Source: Flavobacterium sp. UBA2787
Lineage (GTDB): Bacteria; Bacteroidota; Bacteroidia; Flavobacteriales; Flavobacteriaceae
Direction: 5' to 3'
DNA length: 64,000 nucleotides
Assembly: GCA_002352205.1 (NCBI GenBank)
Contig: DEHZ01000004.1
Coordinates: 22,802-86,801, forward strand
Shown: one piece after another, positions 50,976 through 60,597 of the stretch
Layout: each line of letters starts with the position of its first letter
Position numbering within the stretch: the first letter of the stretch is position 1
Program-made: the position numbers and the translations under genes
The notes under the pieces: model-generated
The model's database searches: none
What the model was told of the DNA's origin: nothing
Seen by the model: the letters and a program-made list of their open reading frames with translations, nothing else

Positions 50976-52931
50976 ATGTCAAAAGAAAATAATTCTACAC
51001 CAAACCCGAATAAATTTAAATTTAATCCTTGGCTGGTTTATTTTATAGTTGCCGGTATTTTTATTTTTATCAGTGTAATTTCCGGTGGAAGTTCATTTCA
51101 AGAGCCTGGAAAACTAACCATATCTAAGTTTAATGAATACCTTGAAAAAGGTGAAATTGAGAAAGTTTTGGTTTATAGCAAAGGTGAAAACCTAAGTGAA
51201 GCTGAAATTTATATCACTAAAGAAGCCCTTAAAGACAAAAAACACAAAGGCGTTATTAATGACGTTTTGGGTCGCGAAAACAAAGGAGCACACTATCTTT
51301 TACCGAACATTGGTGATGTTAAGTTATTTCAAGACAAGTTAGAATTAGCAAAAAAAGAAAACAAATTAGCCGATTATAATTATTTGGTAAAAAGCAATTG
51401 GTCAGGAATATTGATCAATTTTTTACCAATCATTTTAATTATTGTCATTTGGATTATCATCATGCGAAGAATGTCTGGTGGTGGTGCCGGAGGAGGTGGT
51501 GGACAAATCTTCAACATTGGAAAATCGAGAGCAAAATTGTTTGACGAAAAAACCGATGTAAAAGTTACTTTTAAAGACGTCGCAGGATTAGAAGGTGCAA
51601 AAGAAGAAGTACAAGAAATTGTAGAATTCCTTAAAAATCCGGAAAAATATACCAACTTAGGAGGGAAAATTCCAAAAGGAGCGTTACTAGTTGGGCCTCC
51701 CGGAACAGGAAAAACTTTGTTAGCCAAAGCAGTTGCAGGCGAAGCAAAAGTGCCATTTTTCTCATTATCAGGTTCAGATTTCGTAGAAATGTTTGTCGGT
51801 GTTGGAGCTTCGAGAGTACGAGACTTATTCAAACAAGCAAAAGACAAATCGCCAGCAATTATTTTTATTGATGAAATTGATGCCGTTGGTCGTGCCAGAG
51901 GAAAAAATAACATGTCTGGTTCAAATGATGAAAGAGAAAACACATTAAATCAATTACTTACAGAAATGGATGGTTTTGGAACCAACACAAATGTAATTGT
52001 ATTAGCCGCTACTAACCGTGCCGATGTATTAGATAAAGCATTAATGAGAGCCGGTCGTTTTGACCGTCAGATTTATGTTGATTTACCGGATATTCGTGAG
52101 CGTAAAGAAATTTTTGAAGTACACTTAGCTCCTTTGAAAAAAGTTGAAGGTTTAGATACTGAATTTTTAGCGAAACAAACACCTGGTTTTTCCGGTGCTG
52201 ATATTGCGAATGTTTGTAACGAAGCCGCTTTAATTGCTGCAAGAAACAATAAAACTGCAGTGGATAAACAAGACTTCTTGGATGCTGTTGACAGAATTGT
52301 TGGCGGATTAGAAAAGAAAAATAAAATTGTTACACCGTCAGAAAAGAGAGCTATTGCAACCCATGAAGCTGGACATGCTACTGTGAGTTGGATGCTGGAA
52401 CATGCTGCTCCTTTAGTAAAAGTAACTATTGTTCCTAGAGGACAAAGCTTAGGTGCTGCTTGGTATTTGCCGGAAGAAAGACTAATCGTTCGTCCTGATC
52501 AAATGCTAGACGAAATGTGTGCAACCATGGGTGGAAGAGCCGCAGAAAAAGTAATTTTTGATACAATTTCTACCGGAGCATTAAGCGATTTGGAAAAAGT
52601 GACAAAACAAGCTCGTGCGATGGTGACGATTTATGGTTTGAATGATAAATTAGGAAACATTACCTACTATGATTCATCAGGACAAAGTGAATATAATTTC
52701 TCAAAACCTTATTCTGAAGAAACTGCTGTAACAATAGACAAAGAAATTTCAGGATTAATTGAAAGCCAATACCAAAGAGCAATCAAATTATTAGAGGAAA
52801 ACAAAGATAAATTAATTCAATTAGCCGACATTTTAATTGAAAAAGAAGTGATCTTTAAAGACGATTTAGAAGCAATTTTCGGCAAGAGACCGTATGGTGA
52901 TGATAGCCATGTTTCTGTTGGAGTGGAATAA
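50976..52931 (+). CDS. ftsH: ATP-dependent zinc metalloprotease FtsH
   Basis: FtsH is a membrane-anchored AAA+ protease that degrades misfolded membrane and regulatory proteins. The 651-residue protein has two transmembrane helices (about 19-38 and 147-165), Walker A GPPGTGKT from residue 240, Walker B IIFIDEID, the second region of homology ([11 protein letters not shown]) and the zinc motif HEAGH from His463. A Gly-rich stretch ([13 protein letters not shown]) links the membrane part to the ATPase. The rsfS-ftsH order is common in this phylum. Confidence 0.98.
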   Translation: MSKENNSTPNPNKFKFNPWLVYFIVAGIFIFISVISGGSSFQEPGKLTISKFNEYLEKGEIEKVLVYSKGENLSEAEIYITKEALKDKKHKGVINDVLGRENKGAHYLLPNIGDVKLFQDKLELAKKENKLADYNYLVKSNWSGILINFLPIILIIVIWIIIMRRMSGGGAGGGGGQIFNIGKSRAKLFDEKTDVKVTFKDVAGLEGAKEEVQEIVEFLKNPEKYTNLGGKIPKGALLVGPPGTGKTLLAKAVAGEAKVPFFSLSGSDFVEMFVGVGASRVRDLFKQAKDKSPAIIFIDEIDAVGRARGKNNMSGSNDERENTLNQLLTEMDGFGTNTNVIVLAATNRADVLDKALMRAGRFDRQIYVDLPDIRERKEIFEVHLAPLKKVEGLDTEFLAKQTPGFSGADIANVCNEAALIAARNNKTAVDKQDFLDAVDRIVGGLEKKNKIVTPSEKRAIATHEAGHATVSWMLEHAAPLVKVTIVPRGQSLGAAWYLPEERLIVRPDQMLDEMCATMGGRAAEKVIFDTISTGALSDLEKVTKQARAMVTIYGLNDKLGNITYYDSSGQSEYNFSKPYSEETAVTIDKEISGLIESQYQRAIKLLEENKDKLIQLADILIEKEVIFKDDLEAIFGKRPYGDDSHVSVGVE

Positions 52932-52959
52932 ATTTCTTTATTTTCATCAAAAAACATAA

Positions 52960-52999
52960 AAAACTCAATTCAATATCACTTTTGAATTGAGTTTTTTTT
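52960..52999 (+). terminator. ftsH terminator
   Basis: A perfect 14-bp stem (52960-52973 with 52982-52995, loop tatcactt) is followed by a T-run. The T-run merges into the TATCTTTG box of the next promoter. Confidence 0.85.
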
Positions 53000-53006
53000 A
53001 TCTTTG
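52999..53006 (+). promoter_or_regulatory. LUD-cdsA-psd operon promoter -7 box (TATCTTTG)
   Basis: TATCTTTG fits TAnnTTTG. The nearest TTG (52982-52984) leaves a 14-nt spacer, shorter than usual, and lies inside the ftsH terminator stem. Confidence 0.45.
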
Positions 53007-53046
53007 AACGATTTCAATTACGAATTGCAGAATTGTTTAAAAAAGT

Positions 53047-53649
53047 ATGAGTCTTTTTAAAAAATTATTTGGTGCCGGAAACGATTCTTCTGATGAAAAT
53101 AAGGAGAAAGACGCGAGTCCGTTTAATCCCGAATCCAAAATTCCTGTGGACGAAATGTTTACTTTCAATTTTAAAAAAAATGGAGGTAAGTTTTTGTATT
53201 GTGAAAATTTAGAGGAAGTAAACGAACAGTTTCTTAATATCTTAGAAGAAAATGATTGGTTTGAATGCGAAGCTATTTGCTATGAGCCTAAACTATATCA
53301 TTTTTTAGATGACAATAGATTAACTTACAAAAATACAACCAGTCCAAAATTCCTTTTAGCAAGTTGCGAAAATTTAATTGCAGATGAAGGCTCGGTTTTA
53401 TTAACATCCAATCAAATCAAGCAAAATAAACCGCACGAATTACCAGCAAATATTGTTGTTTTTGCCACAACGAGTCAGATTTTGGAAAGTAAAAGCGACG
53501 GTTTAAGAGAAATTAAAAAACGCTACGACAAAGATTATCCCACTAATATTACCACTATAAAATATTTTGAAAAAGCAAAAGAAGAAGATTTTCTTCACTA
53601 CGGAAGTGCAGCAAAAAACCTGTACCTCTTGCTTTTAGAAGATCTATAA
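53047..53649 (+). CDS. LUD-domain (LutC/YkgG-like) protein
   Basis: The 200-residue protein has a short charged N-terminus and then a LUD-type domain (FLLASCENLIADEGSVLLTSNQ, LPANIVVFATTSQIL, LYLLLLEDL). In LutC this fold takes part in lactate oxidation, but lutA and lutB are absent here. Its fixed place before cdsA points to another, unknown role. It ends 1 nt before cdsA. Confidence 0.78.
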   Translation: MSLFKKLFGAGNDSSDENKEKDASPFNPESKIPVDEMFTFNFKKNGGKFLYCENLEEVNEQFLNILEENDWFECEAICYEPKLYHFLDDNRLTYKNTTSPKFLLASCENLIADEGSVLLTSNQIKQNKPHELPANIVVFATTSQILESKSDGLREIKKRYDKDYPTNITTIKYFEKAKEEDFLHYGSAAKNLYLLLLEDL

Positions 53650-53650
53650 G

Positions 53651-54457
53651 ATGAATGAAACGCTTATAAGAGCTTTATCGGGTGCGGTTTATATTCTATT
53701 ACTTTTAAGCTGCATACTTTATTCAAACATTACTTTCTACATTTTGTTTGGTCTCTTTTTGGCTCTAGCTGTACTAGAATTCTGTAAATTAGTAAAACTA
53801 AATTATGTTATTCCTTTAATCATTGCAATTGTTAGTTATGTTATTTTTTACAACACACCTTTCAATCAATTATATGATGGAACTATAACTATCATTAGTA
53901 TAATAGTTTCAATTCAATTGGCTTTTTTTCTTTTTTCAAAAAATGACAAAGCCTTTAAAAAACATGAAAAATGGCTATATCTAATTGGCTACATCATTTT
54001 ACCTTTTATAATTTTAACAAAAATACCAATTGGTGTTGATGGATATAACCCAAGAATATTAATTGGAATATTTATTTTAATCTGGACAAATGATACGTTT
54101 GCTTATGTGGTAGGAAAATCGATTGGTAAACATAAACTTTTTGAACGTATTTCTCCTAAAAAAACCATCGAAGGATTTTTTGGAGGTTTAACTTTCAGTA
54201 TTTTAGGCAGTATTGTTATTGCAAAGTTTTTCATTGGCACGTCCAATATCGGAATTTGGATTGGAATAGCCATTTTAGTTAGTATATTTGCAACACTGGG
54301 CGATTTAATTCAGTCTAAGTTCAAGCGATTAGCCGGAGTGAAAGACAGTGGAAAAATCATGCCCGGCCACGGAGGAATATTAGATCGATTAGACAGTATA
54401 ATCTACGTGGCACCATTCATTTTTTTGTTTTACCAAATTTTAAATTATGTTTCATAA
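53651..54457 (+). CDS. cdsA: Phosphatidate cytidylyltransferase
   Basis: CdsA makes CDP-diacylglycerol from phosphatidic acid and CTP, the branch point of phospholipid synthesis. The 268-residue protein has about eight transmembrane helices and the full C-terminal signature (QSKFKRLAGVKDSGKIMPGHGG, then LDRLDS). It shares an 11-bp overlap with psd, consistent with coupled translation. Confidence 0.96.
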   Translation: MNETLIRALSGAVYILLLLSCILYSNITFYILFGLFLALAVLEFCKLVKLNYVIPLIIAIVSYVIFYNTPFNQLYDGTITIISIIVSIQLAFFLFSKNDKAFKKHEKWLYLIGYIILPFIILTKIPIGVDGYNPRILIGIFILIWTNDTFAYVVGKSIGKHKLFERISPKKTIEGFFGGLTFSILGSIVIAKFFIGTSNIGIWIGIAILVSIFATLGDLIQSKFKRLAGVKDSGKIMPGHGGILDRLDSIIYVAPFIFLFYQILNYVS

Positions 54458-55097
54458 AGAAGGAGCAAAAATCATTTTAATAGCAACCATTTTAGTGGCG
54501 GCTTTGGTTTTATTAGCAGATCATTTCATACTATTAACGTGGTTACGAATGACAATTCAGATTATTGGTTTGATTTTTTTGATACTAATCTTGCAATTTT
54601 TCAGAAATCCAAAACGATTAACTCAAAACAATGATAATCATGTAATTGCTCCTGTTGATGGAAAAGTAGTTGTGATAGAAGAAGTTTTTGAACCGGAATA
54701 TTTTAATGATAAACGACTTCAAGTATCTATTTTCATGTCGCCCATCAACGTGCATGTTACGCGTTATGCAGTGAATGGCAAAATCAATTTCAGTAAGTAT
54801 CATCCGGGAAAATACCTCGTTGCTTGGCATCCAAAAGCGAGTACAGAAAACGAACGAACTACTGTTGTGATTGAAAACCGAAATTTTGGTGAGATTTTAT
54901 ACCGTCAAATAGCAGGTGCTCTGGCTCGAAGAATCGTAAACTATGCCAAAGAAGGAACGATAGTGAAACAAGGAACAGATGCCGGTTTTATAAAATTTGG
55001 TTCAAGAGTAGATTTATTCTTACCTTTAGGTACTAAAATAAACGTTAGTTTAAACCAAACCGTAAAAGGCGGAGAAACCGTTGTAGCCGAAAAATAA
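54447..55097 (+). CDS. psd: Phosphatidylserine decarboxylase (short form)
   Basis: Psd converts phosphatidylserine to phosphatidylethanolamine. The 216-residue short-form protein has two N-terminal hydrophobic segments (8-45) and HVIAPVDGKVVVIEE, MSPINVHVTRYAVNG, WHPKASTENERTTVV and the self-cleavage site in IKFGSRVDLFLP, where the Ser becomes the pyruvoyl group. It follows cdsA in the order of the pathway; the phosphatidylserine synthase gene is elsewhere. Confidence 0.95.
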   Translation: MFHKEGAKIILIATILVAALVLLADHFILLTWLRMTIQIIGLIFLILILQFFRNPKRLTQNNDNHVIAPVDGKVVVIEEVFEPEYFNDKRLQVSIFMSPINVHVTRYAVNGKINFSKYHPGKYLVAWHPKASTENERTTVVIENRNFGEILYRQIAGALARRIVNYAKEGTIVKQGTDAGFIKFGSRVDLFLPLGTKINVSLNQTVKGGETVVAEK

Positions 55098-55098
55098 A

Positions 55099-55371
55099 AT
55101 GGCTGAAAAAGATTTAGATACTCGTTTTTTGGAGGCTTTTGAAAAAGCATCAAACATGACTGAGCAATTGCCTCAGGATGTAATGTTGCGTATTTATGCT
55201 TATTACAAACAAGCAACTCATGACACGATTGGCTATAAACAAATGAGTAATAACGATTTGAGAAACGCCTTCAAAACAAATGCTTGGATGCAAATTAGTC
55301 ATATATCTCCTGATGAAGCCAAAGAACTGTATATTGAAACCATAAATTCATTACTAAATAAAAAAAAATAA
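55099..55371 (+). CDS. Acyl-CoA-binding protein
   Basis: The 90-residue protein matches the ACBP four-helix fold: LDTRFLEAFEKASNMTEQLPQDVMLRIYAYYKQATHD, then NAWMQISHISPDEAKELYI. It should bind long-chain acyl-CoA in the cytoplasm and carry it to lipid enzymes. It is 1 nt from psd, so co-expression with phospholipid synthesis is clear. ACBPs are best known from eukaryotes but occur in some bacteria. Confidence 0.9.
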   Translation: MAEKDLDTRFLEAFEKASNMTEQLPQDVMLRIYAYYKQATHDTIGYKQMSNNDLRNAFKTNAWMQISHISPDEAKELYIETINSLLNKKK

Positions 55372-55375
55372 TATT

Positions 55376-56149
55376 ATGAAAAAATTAATTTTATCTGCTT
55401 TAATTGTCTCAACCTTATTAAGTTGTAACAACAGCAAAAAATTAGAAGAAGTAGTTGAAGTACCGCTACCGGAAACAGAGGAAGTTGTAACTGAGATGGG
55501 CAACCCAGCTGATGTAAAAGTGGATGAAGGTGGAGCCTTTGAAATGATTGCATTGCCTTATGCATACAATGCTTTAGAACCTCATATTGATGCGAAAACC
55601 ATGGAAATTCATTTTTCAAAACATCATTTGGGTTATGCAAATAATTTAAATAAAGCTATTGCTGATACAGAAATGGCCAATATGTCTATTGAAGATATTT
55701 TGAAAAAATTGGATCCGGAAAACAAAGCCGTTCGTAACAATGGTGGAGGATATTATAACCACAATTTCTTTTGGGAAATAATGGCTGCCAACAAAGGTGG
55801 TGAACCAACCGGAGTTGTTGCAGAAGCTATAACAAAAGATTTTGGAAGTTTTGCCGATTTTAAAACACAATTTATTGATGCTGCTACAAAACAATTTGGT
55901 TCAGGTTGGGCTTGGTTAATTGTTGATAAAACAGGAAAATTAGCTATTACAACTACTGCTAATCAGGATAATCCATTAATGACAAAGTTAGGAAATTCAG
56001 GAACACCGATTTTAGCTATTGATGTATGGGAACATGCTTACTATTTAAAACACCAAAACAAAAGAAAAGATTACGTAGAAGGCTTCTTCAACATAATTAA
56101 CTGGGATAAAGTAACTGAAAAATATACTGCTGCAACAGCAGTGAAATAA
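55376..56149 (+). CDS. sod: Lipoprotein Fe/Mn superoxide dismutase
   Basis: The 257-residue protein is a complete Fe/Mn SOD behind a lipoprotein signal (LLSC, Cys17) and an acidic linker (about 18-50). Metal ligands are His in MEIHFSKHH near 82, His in GGYYNHNFFW near 130, and Asp and His in AIDVWEHAYY near 220. The anchor puts it in the periplasm or outer membrane, where it would remove external superoxide. It is the last gene of the LUD-cdsA-psd-ACBP operon, 4 nt after ACBP. Confidence 0.93.
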   Translation: MKKLILSALIVSTLLSCNNSKKLEEVVEVPLPETEEVVTEMGNPADVKVDEGGAFEMIALPYAYNALEPHIDAKTMEIHFSKHHLGYANNLNKAIADTEMANMSIEDILKKLDPENKAVRNNGGGYYNHNFFWEIMAANKGGEPTGVVAEAITKDFGSFADFKTQFIDAATKQFGSGWAWLIVDKTGKLAITTTANQDNPLMTKLGNSGTPILAIDVWEHAYYLKHQNKRKDYVEGFFNIINWDKVTEKYTAATAVK

Positions 56150-56168
56150 TATTTTCGTTCAAAATTGA

Positions 56169-56202
56169 AAAGGTTTGTTGAAGTAAAATTCAGCAAACCT
56201 TT
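56169..56202. terminator. Terminator after the SOD gene
   Basis: Arms of 14 nt (56169-56182 and 56189-56202) pair at 13 positions, with a T-run beyond. It may also serve the convergent minus-strand gene ending at 56205. Confidence 0.8.
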
Positions 56203-56204
56203 TT

Positions 56205-56759
56205 TTATTTATTGACTTTTTTTTCTAAAATCACTTCAACCGGACGATTGGTTCGCGGTCCGAATTGCTGAGCTTGACGTTCATTTTCGGAAGAACACAA
56301 AATATACATATTAAAAGGATAAAGTTGAATGAGTTGTGTTTCAAACTGTCCTCCGTTTTCATCACCATCAATGTCTTGTATTTTGATAAAGTAATTTTCT
56401 GCTTTAAAAGTCGTAGCAACTGAAAGTAAATAATTTTCTTTCGCAAACGGAAAAAACCATTTAGAATCCGGTGTATCAGTTGAGACTTTATTGCCGTTAT
56501 TGTCAATCTTATGATTTAGTTTAAAAACTAGCGGTTCGTTTCTGTTGGTCCAACTCAATAAATTATTCACGTTAATGACTTCTCTACCTAAACTATCGGC
56601 AATGGTAATTCGCAATCCTTTGATGGTTTCCGATTTTCCTTGTTCGTGAACATTTATTACTAAGTACGAAGTAAAATCATAACCGCAATGTTGTGCGTTG
56701 ATGACTTGTGCTTTTGCAGAAAAGTTAAAGAGTAGAATAAATAAAAGTAGAATTCTCAT
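56205..56759 (-). CDS. Secreted protein, unknown
   Basis: The 184-residue protein has a signal peptide (LFNFSAKAQ18). The mature part is beta-rich: CGYDFTSYLVINVHEQGKSETIKGLRITIADSLGREVINV, then KIQDIDGDENGGQFETQLIQLYPFNMYILCSS. It has two or three Cys residues. The segment DSLGREV resembles a carboxypeptidase-like/CNA-B type beta unit. No family is assigned. It is read alone. Confidence 0.65.
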   Translation of the reverse strand: MRILLLFILLFNFSAKAQVINAQHCGYDFTSYLVINVHEQGKSETIKGLRITIADSLGREVINVNNLLSWTNRNEPLVFKLNHKIDNNGNKVSTDTPDSKWFFPFAKENYLLSVATTFKAENYFIKIQDIDGDENGGQFETQLIQLYPFNMYILCSSENERQAQQFGPRTNRPVEVILEKKVNK

Positions 56760-56814
56760 AGTAATTTGATGATGTTGTAAAGATACGAAAGCAAAAGTTA
56801 TTCCAAAATAATTA

Positions 56815-56985
56815 GAACACGGATTAAACAGATTAGCAGAGCTAAACGCTGGTGAACACGGATTTTAAAAATTGAAGAAATAAAAAAGAAGCACTCTTTT
56901 CAGAATGCTTCTTTTATTTTTAATAGAACACGGATTTTATAGATTCAATGGATTTCCGCGGATTTTGATAGCTTTGCTATAATGG
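56815..56985. repeat. ACACGGATT-type intergenic repeats
   Basis: ACACGGATT occurs three times (near 56817, 56862 and 56928), with related units GATTAGCAGA, GGATTTCCGCGGATT and ATGGATTAAAAAGGATT. I remember such units as frequent between flavobacterial genes. The gap 56760-57072 holds these, a terminator hairpin and a CTTGAAAC tract (57038-57060), but no gene. Confidence 0.6.
56884..56915 (-). terminator. Terminator of the immunophilin gene (distal)
   Basis: The arms aaagaagca and tgcttcttt are followed on the minus strand by a U-rich run. It lies about 160 nt past the immunophilin stop codon, with repeat DNA in between. Confidence 0.6.
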
Positions 56986-57072
56986 ATTAAAAAGGATTCG
57001 TTTAGAGAACATCTTCTTTAAAACAATATTTCCTCAACTTGAAACTTGAAACCTGAAACCTTCAACTCCCAA

Positions 57073-58008
57073 CTATTTCACCTCCATCAACTCCACATCA
57101 AAAATCAACGTAGCATCGGGTGGAATTACGCCACCGGCACCACGAGAACCATAACCTAAATAGGATGGAATTACAAAACGAGCTTTGTCGCCTACTTGTA
57201 ACAATTGAATTCCTTCGTCCCAGCCTTCGATTACGTGACCTTTTCCGAGTGGGAAATCGATTGGTTGTTTTCTTTTGTAGGACGAATCGAAGACTACTCC
57301 GTTTTCTAAAGAACCGGAATAATGAACCGAAACGGTTTTCCCTTTTTCAGCTTGTTTTCCGCTTCCTTTTTGGATGATTTTATAACGTAAACCGCTTTCT
57401 GTTTTTTCGAAACCTGCGGCTAATTTTTCTAATGCTTGTTCTGCTTTTTGTTTTTCTTCCGCAATTCTTTTTTCTCTTGAACCTTCAAATGTTCTGAACG
57501 CTTCGATGGCATTCCATTTTTGAGCTTCCTCGCCTACTCTAACGATTTCTAGGGTTTCTAACACATCGCCTTGAGCAATTGCATCAACAACATCTTGTCC
57601 TTCCACCACATTTCCAAATACCGAATGTTTTTTATCTAACCAAGGTGTAGCCACGTGTGTGATGAAAAATTGCGATCCATTTGAACCCGGTCCGGCATTT
57701 GCCATCGACAAAACGCCCGGTGCATCGTGACGTAAATCAGGGTGAAATTCGTCGTCAAACTGATAACCAGGTCCGCCAGTTCCTTGTCCTTGTGGGCATC
57801 CACCTTGGATCATAAAATCGGAAATCACTCTGTGAAATTTTAATCCGTCATAATACGGTTTTCCCATTGGTTTGGCATCATTTTCTAATTGTCCTTCGGC
57901 TAAGCCAACAAAGTTTCCTACTGTTCCAGGTGTTTTATCGTGTGTTAATTTTACTAAAATGGTACCTTTTGTGGTATTGAATTTAGCGTATATTCCGTTT
58001 TCCATCAT
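57073..58008 (-). CDS. Dual-family immunophilin: cyclophilin-FKBP fusion peptidyl-prolyl isomerase
   Basis: The 311-residue protein joins two unrelated prolyl isomerases. Residues 1-150 are a cyclophilin ([42 protein letters not shown]). A Lys/Glu-rich helical linker runs to about 200. Residues 205-311 are an FKBP domain ([65 protein letters not shown]). No signal peptide is present, so it is cytoplasmic. The cyclophilin-first order corresponds to the CFBP type described for some flavobacteria and spirochaetes. Confidence 0.94.
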   Translation of the reverse strand: MMENGIYAKFNTTKGTILVKLTHDKTPGTVGNFVGLAEGQLENDAKPMGKPYYDGLKFHRVISDFMIQGGCPQGQGTGGPGYQFDDEFHPDLRHDAPGVLSMANAGPGSNGSQFFITHVATPWLDKKHSVFGNVVEGQDVVDAIAQGDVLETLEIVRVGEEAQKWNAIEAFRTFEGSREKRIAEEKQKAEQALEKLAAGFEKTESGLRYKIIQKGSGKQAEKGKTVSVHYSGSLENGVVFDSSYKRKQPIDFPLGKGHVIEGWDEGIQLLQVGDKARFVIPSYLGYGSRGAGGVIPPDATLIFDVELMEVK

Positions 58009-58107
58009 TTGATTTATTTTAATTGAGGTGCAAATTTAAGATATTATTGTTGATTAACCTTATTTTTATGAATGCTGATTGTTGAAAATGAATTTCTTTT
58101 GAAAGCA

Positions 58108-58280
58108 GAATCCCCTAGCCCGGACCTTGCCTACCGGCAGGCAGGTTGAAGCGGAAAGCTTTTTTGAAAAAACAAATTAGTTTTGTTGGCTTGGCAAAGC
58201 GACCTTTGGAGCTCTTGCCGAGGCTTACAAAACTTTTGTTTTGAAAAAAAACTTGTAGTGAAAAGCCGGAATAGCTTCTG
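58108..58280 (+). repeat. Dispersed structured repeat, copy 4 (plus orientation)
   Basis: It opens CCTAGCCCGG, contains a diverged CTGCC...GGCAGGCAGG palindrome (58125-58145), AAGCGGAAAGC, the apical block AAGCGACCTTTGGAGCTCTT and the closing TTGTAGTGAAAAGC then CGGAATAGCTTC. It fills most of the gap between the divergent immunophilin and trmD genes and stops 10 nt before the trmD -7 box. Confidence 0.8.
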
Positions 58281-58289
58281 AAAAATAAG

Positions 58290-58297
58290 TATTTTTG
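58290..58297 (+). promoter_or_regulatory. trmD promoter -7 box (TATTTTTG)
   Basis: TATTTTTG fits TAnnTTTG and ends 15 nt before the trmD ATG. The -33 region would fall at the end of repeat copy 4. Confidence 0.5.
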
Positions 58298-58312
58298 CCA
58301 AAAATTAGTTGT

Positions 58313-58990
58313 ATGCGAATTGATATTATCACGGTTTTGCCTGAGCTTTTACGAAGTCCGTTTGAGGCATCTATTTTGAAACGTGCCATTGATAAGGGTT
58401 TGGTGGAAGTACACGTGCATAATTTGCGTGATTATACGACCAACAAGCAGAAAAGTGTGGACGATTATCAGTTTGGCGGTGGTGCCGGGATGGTGATGTC
58501 GATTCAGCCGATTGACGATTGTATTGCGAAATTAAAGAGCGAACGTGACTATGACGAAGTGATTTATATGTCACCGGATGGTGAAACGCTGAATCAGAAA
58601 ATGGCGAATTCGATGTCGATGTTGCACAATATTATTATTCTTTGCGGACATTATAAAGGTGTTGACCAGCGGGTTCGTGATCATTTTATTACGAAAGAAA
58701 TTTCGATTGGTGATTATGTGCTTTCGGGTGGCGAATTGGGTGCGGCGGTGTTGAGTGATGCAATTATTCGTTTAATTCCGGGTGTTTTGAGTAATGAAAC
58801 TTCGGCTTTGACGGATAGTTTTCAGGATAATTTGTTGTCGGGACCGATTTACACACGTCCTGCAGAATACAAAGGATGGAAAGTACCAGCTGTTTTGTTA
58901 AGCGGAAATTTTGCCGAAATTGATAAATGGCGTGAGAATATGGCGTATGAACATACGAAAAATAGACGTCCGGATTTGTTGGAGGAGTAG
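58313..58990 (+). CDS. trmD: tRNA (guanine37-N1)-methyltransferase TrmD
   Basis: TrmD makes m1G37 in tRNAs that read CNN codons, including tRNA-Pro such as the one at 51-124. ATG at 58313 gives 225 residues starting [13 protein letters not shown]. The knotted SPOUT-fold motifs are present: [49 protein letters not shown] and [21 protein letters not shown]. rplS, often its neighbour, lies 3.9 kb downstream here. Confidence 0.96.
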   Translation: MRIDIITVLPELLRSPFEASILKRAIDKGLVEVHVHNLRDYTTNKQKSVDDYQFGGGAGMVMSIQPIDDCIAKLKSERDYDEVIYMSPDGETLNQKMANSMSMLHNIIILCGHYKGVDQRVRDHFITKEISIGDYVLSGGELGAAVLSDAIIRLIPGVLSNETSALTDSFQDNLLSGPIYTRPAEYKGWKVPAVLLSGNFAEIDKWRENMAYEHTKNRRPDLLEE

Positions 58991-58997
58991 TTTTATT

Positions 58998-59038
58998 AAA
59001 AAAGGAGCAACATAATCAACTTTTTGTTACTCCTTTTC
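58998..59038 (+). terminator. trmD terminator
   Basis: The arms aaaaggag and ctcctttt, extended by aaca/tgtt across one mismatch, form a hairpin shortly after the trmD stop codon. Confidence 0.75.
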
Positions 59039-59060
59039 TTAATGTTGTAAGTTAAGTTGT

Positions 59061-60329
59061 TTAGAAATAAATTATTTTTCTTGTTTTTGCAATTGAGCTG
59101 TTTTTTGGAATTTCAACTACAGTTCCGTCATTAAAATTTATTCCAAAAGCAGAATTTTCAGATGCTTGAGTACTGCTCCAGTAAATGTCATTTGTGAAAT
59201 TTCCTGCACCATTCAAGTGAATATTAGTGTAAATTAATTCTAACTCATCTATGCTTGGAATGAACCAGTTTTTGTAAATCGTATCAGAAACTAATGCTGT
59301 CTTGGCTGTTACTGATCCATTATTTTCAGAACTACATACAGATGGATTCAAATAGTAATTAATTTGATCATGGTAATTTGCAATTGCAATTGTGTTAAAT
59401 AAACCTTCCCCAATTTCATTATGTTCAGCTAAAGTTAATGAATAAGCTGTACAACCCCATTCTTCTTGAACTTGGTCTTGACTTGAAACTTCAATATATT
59501 TCCAACCTTGATCATAAGAGTCTTTCGCATATGAAATTATTCCTTCATTAGGACCATTCTGACCAACCGAATAATTTATAGTCGAGCCATAATTTCTAAT
59601 TAAAGGAACACTAAATTCACTAATTAAAATTTTTGAATTAAAATTTCCGGAAATTTTAAAATTCTTATTCCAATATTGAGAAGCTGCAGAATTACCTAAT
59701 AAATTTATATTTAGATATAATTCAGAATCTATAAAAAGATGTACCCAAGTTCCTGTATAAGTAATATTTTTATAATTAAATGTAATTAATCCGTCTTCAT
59801 TTGCAGTAAAATAACCTCCAGAGAAAGTGTTATCAAATTCTGACTCTGTGTAAGGTACTTTCCAAAAACATATTCCTTCAGTAACCAGTTGTACATTATT
59901 TTCAGCAATAATATCTTCAAGTGTACATGCGTTCAAGGCAATGATTAATTCATCATTGTTTGATATAGAAAAGAGCTCCCCATCAGGAAGAATTGCTGAT
60001 ATAGGATAGCTTAAAGAGATATTTATTGTTTCCGGCACACCCTCTAAAAAACTAACAAGCTGATTACTCTCTTGAATTACTTGAGAAGTAATTAATTCAT
60101 AACTTGAATCAAACGATAATATAGTAAAGGGATATACAAATTCAATACATACCGAATTATCGTTATTTGTTGTGCCATATTTTGCAACTCTTAGAAGACC
60201 CTCTTTAATTTCATCGTTTATAGGAACATAAAAATTTGGATCTAATTTTATATCCGCAGGTTCAACTTCACAAGAGGTAATAAAAAGAAAGGAAGAAACT
60301 AGTACTAAGATATTGTAGATTTTTTTCAT
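59061..60329 (-). CDS. Lipoprotein with C-terminal Lcl/DUF1566-like domain
   Basis: The 422-residue protein has a lipoprotein signal (FITSC, Cys20) and a long beta-rich N-terminal part. A C-terminal domain contains WFIPSIDELELIYTN and IYWSSTQASENSAFGINF, the pattern of DUF1566/Lcl domains, which share the C-type-lectin/FGE-like fold. Such domains often mediate binding at the surface. Its partner is unknown. The 268-bp gap upstream (60330-60597) is A/T-rich, with only the promoter of the next gene recognisable. Confidence 0.75.
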   Translation of the reverse strand: MKKIYNILVLVSSFLFITSCEVEPADIKLDPNFYVPINDEIKEGLLRVAKYGTTNNDNSVCIEFVYPFTILSFDSSYELITSQVIQESNQLVSFLEGVPETINISLSYPISAILPDGELFSISNNDELIIALNACTLEDIIAENNVQLVTEGICFWKVPYTESEFDNTFSGGYFTANEDGLITFNYKNITYTGTWVHLFIDSELYLNINLLGNSAASQYWNKNFKISGNFNSKILISEFSVPLIRNYGSTINYSVGQNGPNEGIISYAKDSYDQGWKYIEVSSQDQVQEEWGCTAYSLTLAEHNEIGEGLFNTIAIANYHDQINYYLNPSVCSSENNGSVTAKTALVSDTIYKNWFIPSIDELELIYTNIHLNGAGNFTNDIYWSSTQASENSAFGINFNDGTVVEIPKNSSIAKTRKIIYF

Positions 60330-60570
60330 GTTGAATTGGTTAAGTTGATAATTTATTTTAAAAAAATATTAACAATAAATATGCCATAAAAAGTTAATTT
60401 TTTTTTTACAAACTAATAACTGCAAAAAAGCAATTAGAAAAACATACATTTACTATCGAATGCTTATCAAAAAAAATCTCAACATAACTTTTACATAATT
60501 GACTAAAATTAAGTTCTAGTAATTTTAGCGTTACTAAAAACATAAACAATATAAAATTCTTATTTTAGAG

Positions 60571-60578
60571 TATCTTTG
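60571..60578 (+). promoter_or_regulatory. Promoter -7 box (TATCTTTG) of the HipA-like/DUF3037 pair
   Basis: TATCTTTG fits TAnnTTTG and ends 19 nt before the ATG at 60598; the -33 region lacks TTG. Confidence 0.5.
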
Positions 60579-60597
60579 TTATTGAAATTCCAATTTT

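Noticed and set aside
51380-51943. 187-codon frame antisense to ftsH
   Set aside because: It covers the ftsH ATPase core, and its Pro/Ser-rich translation has no domain.
56815-56985. CRISPR array from repeated ACACGGATT units
   Set aside because: The units are short and irregularly spaced, with no constant repeat-spacer pattern and no cas genes.
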